Source: Azolla caroliniana
Taxonomy: Eukaryota; Polypodiophyta
DNA: 64,000 bases
Direction of reading: 5' to 3'
Assembly: GCA_043228905.1 (NCBI GenBank)
Contig: JBHGNT010000002.1
Location: forward strand, 18,724,001 to 18,788,000
Below, in pieces: positions 54,796 through 63,373 of this stretch. Positions within the stretch are counted from its first letter, which is position 1, and each line of letters starts with the position of its first letter. The position numbers and the translations under genes were made by a program. The notes beneath the pieces were generated by a model. That model was given only the letters and a program-made list of their open reading frames with translations, did no database searches and was not told the DNA's origin.

Positions 54796-55939
54796 TCATA
54801 TTCCGGCATTTTGGCCTTCCCTTTGTCCATCTGGACTTGGCTGAGATGAGCTTTGGTTGCTCGGAAGCTTTTCTCGTCCGCTCAATCTGGTTGAGATCGG
54901 ACTCTCTTCGAGTATTGACCTTAGTTGATCATTGTCTTCTGTGTTATCGAGGTCATTCGTAGATGGTTCGGGGGGAGTCGGCTCGGGTTTGTACCATGAT
55001 GTCGATTCGTCAAAGAAGACATCCCGACTTACACGAGTCTTCCGAGTAGAGGGGTTGAAGCACTTGTACCCCTTTTGCTCTAGTGAGTTCCCCATGAGGA
55101 TGCACTTCTTTGATTTTGGGTCAAGCTTCTGCCGCTTCTCATCGAGAATGTGCACGTATGCAATGGAGCCGAATATCCTTACATGGGATAGGGTTGGCTT
55201 CTTCCCATAGTATTTCTCGTGCGGGGTGACCTCATGCACTTCGGATGTTGTGCACCGGTTCATGAGGTAGACGGCGGTATTTGCAACTTCTGCCCAATAT
55301 GACTTAGGCATATGCTTCTCGTTAAGCATGGCCCGTGCTACCTCGAGGATGTGTCGATTCTTTCGTTCGGCTACACCGTTCTGTTGTGGTGTGTCGGCAA
55401 GTGAATTCTCGCTGAATTCCTTCTTTTCGAAGATATGCTGTGAATGCATCGGAGAAGTATTCCTTTCCTCCGTCTAACCGAAGACATCGTACATGACGCC
55501 CAGTTGTCTTTTCGACTTCGCTTTTGAATTTTTGGAAGTGTGTAAACACTTCGCTCTTCATCCTCATGGGAAAGATCTGTGTGTATCTAGAGAAGTCATC
55601 GATGAAGGTAACATAGTACCGACATCCTCCGAACGTAGCCGTTTGTGCCGGTCCCCACACATCCAAGTGGACTACGTCCAATAGGCCTTTGCTCACGTTT
55701 GTCTCCTTCGGGAATAGGTGCCGATGTTGCTTGCCGAATTGGCATGCTTCACATACTCCTTCAATCTCTTTCTCTTTGAAGGTCGGGAGCCCGATGATGA
55801 CTCCTTTTGATTGCATCGCCTTGAGTTTGTTGAGATTGATATGGCTGATTCTTTTATGCCATAGCACTATGTCGGTGTTGGGTTTGAGGCCCTTTGCAAA
55901 CATGGCCGATTTTACCTCGTTCGCTTCAAGGATAAACAT
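54796..55939 (-). pseudogene. Copia B pre-integrase and integrase
   Basis: The pre-integrase and zinc part reads LWHKRISHINLNKLKAMQSK and VCEACQFGKQHRH (HHCC). The core has DVVHLDVWGPAQTATFGGCR, VTFIDDFSRYTQIF, and [17 protein letters not shown], then after a frameshift near 55400 TPQQNGVAERKNRHILEVAR with the catalytic Glu present. The C-terminal block [20 protein letters not shown] and GYKCFNPSTRKTRVSRDVFF matches copia A. Apart from the frameshift the active site looks complete. Confidence 0.95.
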
Positions 55940-57245
55940 TCAGCCTTCCCTTGGACCACGAGCAATTAGTCGACCTTCCTTCTTGATGGAGCAACCTCCT
56001 TGGTTGAATCGAACTTGCATCCCTCGCTCCACAATTTGGCCGACCGAGACCAAATTCTTCATTATGATGGGTACATTTAAGACATTTTTTATGCAAGTTT
56101 GTTCGCCTTCTTTCCTGAATGGGACATTACCGACATGCCAAATCGGATGAGTGGTGTCGTCTCTAGTCTCGACATAACCGTGTCGATCCGGCTCTCGAAG
56201 GTCTTTGAACGATTCTTCATGGGATGTCATATGGTTCGAAGCACTGGAGTTGATGAACCATACATCTTCCGGATTGGAGGCATTAGTCGAAGTAGAGGCC
56301 GACATAGAATTTGCTCTATGTCTCATTACAAACATTCCGCCATGATCTTCATAGTCGGAGTTGGTGGCATAATTGGTGAGTTGTCGACTTGTGGAAGCCG
56401 ACTCATGCTTCTTCTTTCGGCACTCTTCTTCATGGTGGCCGATTTTTTCCCAATAACCACATTCGATCGAGGTTTGTTGGCTTGGACCGGAATGGAAGCT
56501 CCCCCTTCTTCCGAAGGTTCCTTGATGGCTTCCGTTTTGTTGCCGAAATTGGGAGTTGTTGTCATAAGTCAGACCTTGTCTGCCTCGTCCTTCGCCGAAT
56601 CGGCCTCTTGCTTGGCCGCATCCTCTTCCTCCATTCGAATGTGTGTAGAGCATGTGGCCTTCCAAGGTGTTGCTCCTTGTTCGAACATGGTTTTCTTCAA
56701 CCAACAACATGGATTGAAGATCGAAGAAAGAGGGAGGATTTTCCCTTGCTAGGATGACGGTTCTCATCGCGCCGAACCATGGTGCAAGGCCGCTGAGGCA
56801 TATTTGCACCATCTCATCATCATCCACGTTGACGCTGATTGAGCCGAGTGAGACACAAACCTCCTTGATCCTCAAGGTGTAGCTCGTGATGGACATGTCT
56901 CGTTGTTGGATGTTGTTGGTTGAGTTGAAGTTTTCATGCCGTTGTATTGGCGGCGAATATCTTCCTTAGATTCTCCCATGCTTCCTTTGGCATCGTGGCT
57001 TCTCGAATGTAGCCAAGCATGTGGTCAATGACACATGTTGCCAAACAATACATTACTCGACTCGCCGCTTGCTCCCATGTTGCATCGTTGGCGTCTTTCA
57101 GGTCAGACCGGTTTTCTTGTCCTCCTTTGATGTAGCTCCAATAGCCTTGACCGACAAGGTATTGATGCATCTTGTACTCCCCAGATGCGAAGTTGTTTCG
57201 GTCCAACTTCTCGCTAGGGAGAGCTCTCCCCATTTGAGTATTCAT
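55940..57245 (-). pseudogene. Copia B gag and protease
   Basis: Gag starts MNTQMGRALPSEKLDRNNFA (57245) and continues to NLRKIFAANTTA, followed by a frameshift near 56930. The second frame has MVQICLSGLAPWFGAMRTVI, a Gly/Arg-rich RGG-like linker (GRGCGQARGRFGEGRGRQG), the knuckle CGYWEKIGHHEEEC, where the second Cys is Trp, and the protease motif [15 protein letters not shown], where D-S-G is N-S-S. Both the zinc knuckle and the protease are therefore inactivated. Confidence 0.95.
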
Positions 57246-57378
57246 GGTGTTCGATGGAGATTTCTTCCTTCTTCTTCTCTCTTGAATACGAGCTATGTAG
57301 TTGCACTATGATAACGATGAGCCGGTTCTTCTTGAACGTCGGCGTAGAGCTCAACACACGCGGATGGGCTAGATCGAG

Positions 57379-57400
57379 CTACCAAACCGCTCTGATACCA
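57379..57400 (-). other. Copia B primer binding site
   Basis: The minus strand reads tggtatcagagcggtttggt inside the 5' LTR, an initiator tRNA-Met complement. Confidence 0.9.
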
Positions 57401-57467
57401 TGTAAAGAATCGATGTTGATTCTTGTGACGCGGAATAGACTAGAGATATGTGTTGTGAGTGTGTGTG

Positions 57468-57516
<49 letters not shown>

Positions 57517-57817
57517 CAAGATAGATAGATTTTTAGAGACAATAGAATACTCAAGAAGATGTATATTACAAAGGAGATTAACCGAACTAATTACAAAGTA
57601 GGAGGAGAGTGCTTTATATTGTCACTCTCTCTCTCTTCATTAACTACAGAAGCTCATGGGTCATGGGGAATGTGAAAACTCATTAGTTATGTGTCATAGA
57701 ATATGATTCTATGACACATAGTTAATGTGTAGATAAGAGTGGTGACTTTTGACCTTTGAGTGCACACTCTCAAGGGTGTGTTCACACACTAGACTAGGTT
57801 GAGCTTGATTCTCAACA
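57401..57817 (-). mobile_element. Copia B 5' LTR
   Basis: 417 bp; the (ga)n tract at 57472-57511 is about 40 bases long, compared with a shorter interrupted tract in the other LTR. Confidence 0.95.
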
Positions 57818-57822
57818 ATCCT

Positions 57823-57970
57823 AATATCCGGTGGTATGGGACTTCGGTTGTAGGTTGGCTATGTCTAGATCATAGCTCGGGGGTGGTCGGGTGGAACGGG
57901 TTCTTCTATCCATTCTATTTTCCTTCTTTTACTTTAGTTTGGTCTATTGATTAGTAATAGACTCTTAACA
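57823..57970 (+). mobile_element. Chromovirus 3' LTR, right part
   Basis: Continues from 52506 after the duplicated atcct; ends tagactcttaaca at 57970, matching the 5' LTR end. Confidence 0.95.
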
Positions 57971-58055
57971 AACACCCTATGTTAGGGCTTGTCCAGCCTA
58001 AAGGATAACACAAATTTTGGCGACCACGATTCTTGCAGTGAGCAGAGAACACCGG
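57971..58055 (+). mobile_element. Gypsy-2 5' LTR end and primer-site region
   Basis: aacaccctatgttagggc to ggataaca (58010) is the likely end of an LTR whose start is at 42029. It is followed by caaattttggcgaccacg, the usual gypsy leader context. Confidence 0.55.
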
Positions 58056-59305
58056 AGGATGGATGTCTCAACCAACTAACGACCAAGTCACTGAGCGAGG
58101 AAGAAGACTAGCCGAAACACAACAAAGGCGAGGATGGATATCTCGACCGACTAACGACCAAGTCACTGAGCGAGGAAGAAGACTAGCCGAAAGACAACAA
58201 AGGCGGGAAGCCTTCCAACAAGCGGCCGAGGAGATCCGATAGGATCGGTCTTTTCCCAGAGTGCTTCAGAGGGTCGCGGAAGAAGCACTTCGGTTCCAAA
58301 AACAACAACTTTCCGATGAGGGTAGTAGTCTGATGAGCCTGCCAGAGGCAGAATCACAATTGCGGAAGCTTCCCGAAGGCAATGGAGACTCAGAGGCATT
58401 CTCGGCCTTAGAGTCAGAATCGGATAGTGAATAGAGTGTTCAGTCGAATTACAAAAGTAGCCACGATAGTCCAGATGATCTGGAGGACGACGAATCAGAT
58501 GGCTCATCGACACCACCCGCGGAGAAAGTGGAAAACCGCGCACCAACACCACCTGCAAAGCAAGAACTAGACCACACAGCTCCGGTACAACCTTCCGAAG
58601 ACTACACCATGCCGTACGCGTATCCGAAGTATCATGATGACCTTGATGCGGAGGCGCACATCTATGCATTCTTACAAACATAGGAAGCGAATCATGTGTC
58701 CCAAAGGCTGACCGAACCGAAAGCCGAACAATCAAAAATTGCCGAATTCGGCATGACATTAGAGGGACCGGTGGCCCATTGTAATGCAAAGCACCTACCT
58801 GGAAGATTTGTCACATTTGAAGCCTTGAAAACAAAATTCCTCCGACTATTCCATAGGCAAGTGGAACAATGCAAACTAGTCGGTCAGTTTTACACAACCC
58901 ACCAAGAGGAGCAGGAGACAGTGCCCCAATTTACCATCCAATTTCAAACACTACATAGCCAATTAACAAGGGCACCTCCGGAGGAGGCGAACGCAGTGTT
59001 TTTGGCTGCTCTACGGGAACCCCTCCGAACGATATGCGCGGTACTAGATTTCGAGGCCAGCACAAGGGATCAAGTCATCGATCGGGTGCTAGAAATGGAT
59101 AAACATAGCTCCCTGATGATGATGGGAGCCCTGCATAGGGCCCTTCCAAATAAGGAGGATCTCAGGTTTCGCCAGGAGTTGCAATGCACAATGTGTTTAA
59201 ACCCAGGCCATTCGACGGTAGACTGCACAATGAGGACGCAGTGTATGATATGCAACTCACGGGCACAAACAACGGACCGATGCAAGTACAACCCGCTCAA
59301 CTGAC
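58056..59305 (+). pseudogene. Gypsy-2 gag with zinc knuckles
   Basis: The N-terminus has a perfect-register 75-bp duplication (58056 and 58131), each copy encoding S(Q/R)PTNDQVTERGRRLAE. It is followed by an acidic, Ser/Pro-rich linker with stops (58240, 58430, 58681). The gag core is FGMTLEGPVAHCNAKHLPGR, TKFLRLFHRQVEQCKLVGQF, FTIQFQTLHSQLTRAPPEE. The first knuckle CTMCLNPGHSTVDC is a complete CCHC. The second, CMICNSRAQTTDRC, has Gln in place of His. The frame is open from 58696 to 59304. Confidence 0.85.
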
Positions 59306-59760
59306 AAGCGGCACCGGTGCAGAACATTGAACCACGTAGCAGTCACGAACCGGACGACGAACGGTTCCGGAGGGAGGATCGATATCGACTAGAACGTGGG
59401 GATCGGTACAATGATAGAAGACGCGACGACTATGGGTGCGATCGCGACAACCTACGCAGGGAAGGCTACAACCGAGATCGGTATGAACAGGACTACTCGC
59501 CGGATTAGGACCGGAGAAGGGATGCTTATGACCGGGACTGGTACGATAGGAACCTGGATTATAACGGTGACCGGTATGATCGCAATTACTCTCCAAGCTA
59601 CAACCAGAGGAGAGAGGACCAACGAGGAGACTACGAAGACCGGCACCGGGAGGGTTACAAGAACAACCGACGCATTATTAAGAAACGGAACTCTCGGAAA
59701 GAGGATTATCGGAGTCGGCAAAGGAGTACCAACGAGAGCCGGATAGAGGCATAAATAGCA
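59306..59760 (+). pseudogene. Gypsy-2 Arg/Asp/Tyr-rich gag tail
   Basis: Directly continues gag after a TGA at 59302-59304 in the same frame. Low-complexity RD/RY phrases: RREDRYRLERGDRYNDRRRD, DNLRREGYNRDRYEQDYSPD, then YDRDWYDRNLDYNGDRYDRN. Likely an RNA-binding or condensing region by composition. Stops at 59506 and 59752. Confidence 0.7.
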
Positions 59761-59839
59761 CCCAACCGGAACAAAGAAAAACAGAAGAACTTGACCAAGC
59801 AGTAACGGGATTTGAACTGGGTACCGGGCCAAAAGCAGA

Positions 59840-60488
59840 ATCTAGCAATACCCAGAAGGCATATTGTTACTATTGCTGCCAGGAAGTCCATTACAGCAAC
59901 CAATGTCCGGTTAAAAGTAACAAAAAACAACCGACAGTCAATATGGTGGTAGCAGAAGTAGCAGATATACAGCAAGTCATCACCAGATCAAAAGGAAAGA
60001 AGGGGGAGTGGGAAGCACAAGACGCCATACGAAAACAGAGCACCGAATGGATTGAAAAGGCCAATGAATGCAATGTCACCGAAATGAAAGAGCAAATGAA
60101 TGTAGTGGAGGAACTCATAAAAAAGGCACAGCCGAAGAACCCCACCTAGCAAGCACTTCAGGAATGCCAAATCACGTTTCCACTGGGCCGGTTACTACAA
60201 CTAGTGCCCCGGTTCACTAACAGGTTGAAATCGGTGTTGGCTCTGTTAAGTCCTGCACCGGCTCCGACATTCTTTTCAAATCCGGAGGAAGGATCGGCAG
60301 TGGTGGACACCAACAATCCGGCAATCACTGCGATTATTGAAGGACGGGAGCTACCGGGTACGATAGTCGATGGCAGATCAGGAGTAAACGTGATAAGCCT
60401 CCGGACATGTGACACTTTGGGAATTCATGAGTGGGAACCATGCCCATTCTGGCTCCTTGCCACGCCACTACACACAGATGTACACTAG
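59840..60488 (+). pseudogene. Gypsy-2 third knuckle and protease
   Basis: A further CCHC knuckle CYYCCQEVHYSNQC (about 59867-59911), then a Gln/Lys/Glu-rich helix (ITRSKGKKGEWEAQDAIRKQ, EMKEQMNVVEELIKKAQPK). The aspartic protease is AITAIIEGRELPGTIVDGRS GVNVISLRTCDTLGIHEWEP, where plant relatives have VDGGSGVNVI: the Asp is kept. After PCPFWLLA the frame jumps to RNase H sequence, so the RT core is deleted near 60485. Confidence 0.8.
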
Positions 60489-61171
60489 ACACCATTTAAA
60501 TGGACGGATGAAGAGGACAAGGCTTACCGCGGACTCAAGGTAATGCTGTCACAAGCACCAGTGGTACAACCCCCGGACTGGTCAAAAGAGTTCCATGTCT
60601 TCGTGGACGCGTCGGATATCGCAATCGGCAACGTACTCATGCAACTTACTGAACTTAAGTGGTACCGACGGTGTACTACGCTAGCCAGAAGCTGTCAAAG
60701 GCAGAGCGAAATTATTCCACTACGGAAAGAGAAGCCCTAGGAATGATATACAATGTTACCAAATACCGTCATTATTTGTTGGGCCGCGAGTTTTCATTCC
60801 ATGTAGATCATTTAGCGCTTTTATACTTGGTCTCGAAGGCATCACTCACTGGCAAGCTGGCCGGGTGGACATTATTATTACAAGAATTTGAATTTGAGAT
60901 CTATCACCGACCGGGTATACAACATGCGGTTGCCGATTACTTGAGCCAGTTAGAATCCAGAGAGACCGGTGACGGTGTTCAAGATGAATTTACGGATGCC
61001 GAATTGTTTAAAATTACAATGGAAACCATGGTAGATGGGATAGTCGTGAACGAGGACAAATGGCTAACGAATATGCACCAGTTCTTAAGCACCGGACTAC
61101 CCCCAGAGGAGATGAACAGGGATGAACGTTGTCGTGAAGTACGAAAGCTTCACATTAAAAGTCTACAATAA
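60489..61171 (+). pseudogene. Gypsy-2 RNase H (RT core deleted)
   Basis: FKWTDEEDKAYRGLKVMLSQ, WSKEFHVFVDASDIAIGNVL, then after a frameshift near 60655 VYYASQKLSKAERNYSTTER EALGMIYNVTKYRHYLLGRE, FHVDHLALLYLVSK and YHRPGIQHAVADYLSQLE. The VDAS Asp, TERE Glu and VDH Asp are present. The tail (DKWLTNMHQFLSTGLPPEEM) leads to the integrase finger, which is separated by the insert at 61172. Confidence 0.9.
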
Positions 61172-62265
61172 GATAAATACGTAACTAAAATAACATTTGA
61201 TCATGTTTTATATATAAAGATAATATTAACAACACATATGATAATATTATATATATGTAAAGAAAAATAATATATATATATATATATATAGATAAATATA
61301 TTATATTACACGAACAAGAGTGGACTTGAACCAATAATCCCACCCTATGCCTCTCAAATCTTACCATTTATTCTATACTAGTAATATACATAAAATAAAG
61401 CATACTTTATATATACTTTATATTACATAAAGGACTTGCTTCATGATATAAAAATAAAGTTGTATGTTGAGACTCGAACCAACAACCTCATATACCAAAG
61501 TCAACATACCTACCATTCAGCTAGGCCCTTTCTCTTTAAGATTATATTTTCATGTTTATTCTTATTGCATATATTGTTTCATACATAAAAGCTCAAAATG
61601 AGCGAGATGTTTATCATGCATCACATGTAATGCATGAACGCCAAATGGCAATCATGCATCACATCATTTCATGCACTACATGCATGACTTGTACCCTCCA
61701 ATGCACTGTATGCATTGGGGCACCTATTTAAATGGTGAAAGAGAAGATCAAAAGGGAGATATGTATGAGATATCAATCAAATTATGTATTTCATAAGAGA
61801 TACCATAAAAATCGAGAAAGAAGGGAAGAAGTTTAACATAAATGTGGAGCTCTAGCTTGGCGGTCGTGGTGGTCAACTCTCAACAAGAGGGAGGCGGTTC
61901 GAGCCTTATCTTCATCAAAATATTGAAGTGAAGATTGTAATGGTCTACGATCAAGAAAGAGAAGAGCGATTACCTTGCAAGACAAAGTTCGGAGGTTCAA
62001 CGATGTGCACAATCATTTTGTAACTCTTTTATCAAATAATTATAAATCTCTTTTATTGCTTCAAATATCATTCTATATCCTATCTTGTCATATCTTGTTG
62101 ATCACTATTTATCTATCTCTACTCTTTCGTCTCTTCCGTCCATAATCCCAGTGATTCCTTCCTCACTTTCATGATATCTTTTGTCTACGCAACGCTACGC
62201 TTCTAGGCGAGCCACGCCACGACAACGTAAACGGTTGGCGGTGCAAATCCGACACTTTTGTCTAG
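61172..62265 (+). mobile_element. 1.1-kb insertion in gypsy-2 with three tRNA-like modules
   Basis: The gypsy frame stops at HIKSLQ (61170) and resumes at LYHKGADDIWRRAVR (62277). The intervening DNA is AT-rich and non-coding. B-box-like motifs occur on the minus strand at 61321-61332 (ggttcaagtcca) and 61469-61480 (ggttcgagtctc), and on the plus strand at 61896-61905 (ggttcgagcc), each with an A-box-like motif (about 61361-61378, 61509-61523, 61853-61869). Exact ends and target duplication were not resolved. Confidence 0.55.
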
Positions 62266-62502
62266 TGTAGGATACATTGTATCATAAAGGAGCGGACGAC
62301 ATATGGCGACGAGCGGTCCGGAGTGATGAAAAAGACACCATTTTACGGGAAGTGCATTGTGGGGTCGCCGGAGGACATTATGCCGGAGAAGCTATGACAA
62401 GGAATATATGGCGCAGTGGCTTATGGTGGCCAATGACACTAAAGGACTCGGTCCGATATATGAAGGAATGTGATCTATGTCAAATAATTGGGCCAACCAA
62501 CG
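62266..62502 (+). pseudogene. Gypsy-2 integrase zinc finger
   Basis: LYHKGADDIWRRAVRSDEKD, ILREVHCGVAGGHYAGEAMT, LWWPMTLKDSVRYMKECDLC QIIG: an H-H-C-C integrase finger (HCGVAGGH ... CDLCQ). The catalytic core is cut off by the LTR at 62503. Confidence 0.95.
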
Positions 62503-62843
62503 TGTAAAGAATCGTGTATGATTCTTGTGAAGCGGAAGAGATGTGAGTTATGTGTGTGTATGAGAGAGAGAGAGTGAGAGAGACAAGGAGTAAGACACAG
62601 AGAATACGCAAGGTAAAAGTATATTAACAAAGGAGAAAGACTCAACATTATACAAAGAGGGAGGAGGGTGCTTTATATAGTCACCCTCTCTCTTCATTAA
62701 CTACACGACTCATGGAGGATGGGGAATGTGAAAGCTCATAAGTTATGTGTCATAGAATATGATTCTATGACTCATACTAAATGCCAGAATACAAAGTGAT
62801 GACTTAATGGTGACTCTTGACCGTTGGAGTGTCTATTCACTCT
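62503..62843 (-). mobile_element. Copia B-family LTR fragment
   Basis: tgtaaagaatcgtgtatgat onward matches the copia B LTRs, including the palindrome at 62744-62776 (one mismatch). The gypsy-2 integrase abuts its low end, so it is a 3' or solo LTR. It is truncated by copia C at 62844. Confidence 0.9.
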
Positions 62844-63278
62844 TGTTGAGCGGCAAGCTCAACCGGAGCCGGATTGGCTGAATAAGCCTGAGCCGGTAAG
62901 CGAGAGGAATCGGTATGCCGGTGAGCAACCAAGCCGGTAAGCAATAAGGACCGGTAAGCAAGAGGAGCTGATATGCCGGATCCAATTCGTAACCGGAAGC
63001 CTAATATAGGTTAGACTACTAGGCAGTTATAGTCTCGTAGTTAGTGTCAGACGCTCGTGTGAGCATTGAAGTACACCGTACTTCTAACAGTCCCGTGTGG
63101 ACTTGTATAAATAGCGCTGATGAGCACATTGTAGATACAGAGCACAGAGTATTAATATAATCTTGAAAAATAGTGTGTTTTGCTCTCTCACTCTCTGTCT
63201 CTCCCGTGTACGCTCTCTCTCTCTCTCTCTCTCTATGTGTATTGTTCTTTCTAAGGCTTCCGCAAGCAATCCTTTACA
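62844..63278 (+). mobile_element. Copia C 5' LTR
   Basis: Begins TGTTGAGCGGCAAGC and ends cctttaca before the primer site. Holds several agccggtaagc-type repeats in U3 (62860-62990), a TATA-like box near 63105 and a (ct)n tract near 63212-63233. Confidence 0.95.
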
Positions 63279-63373
63279 TGGTATCAAAGCGCGTGGGTTG
63301 AGAACCTCTGCTGCAGACATCTACGCTTGTGAAGGAAACCCTAAAAGATCGGAAAACAGACACAAAAGGAGAA

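Larger units (their letters stand above)
52507..57817 (-). mobile_element. Structurally complete Ty1/copia element B
   Basis: 5311 bp, minus strand, with both LTRs (52507-52912 and 57401-57817), PBS (57379-57400), polypurine tract (52913-52925), gag and pol, and the perfect 5-bp duplication ATCCT. It inserted into the chromovirus 3' LTR. The LTRs are similar except for microsatellite length and one replaced stretch (near 52720-52760 versus 57640-57665). Frameshifts and catalytic changes in gag-pol make it non-autonomous today. Confidence 0.95.
42456..57970 (+). mobile_element. Ty3/gypsy chromovirus-like element, nested host of two later insertions
   Basis: 5' LTR 42456-42928, PBS, leader, gag, protease, RT, RNase H, integrase, chromodomain-like end, polypurine tract, and a 3' LTR split by copia B (52182-52506 and 57823-57970). 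Order protease-RT-RNase H-integrase is gypsy-type. An unrelated retroelement (45735-49756) lies between protease and RT. Flanking bases are gaaac (left) and aacac (right), only a partial match for a target duplication. The two LTRs differ at scattered positions, so this is an old insertion. Confidence 0.9.
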
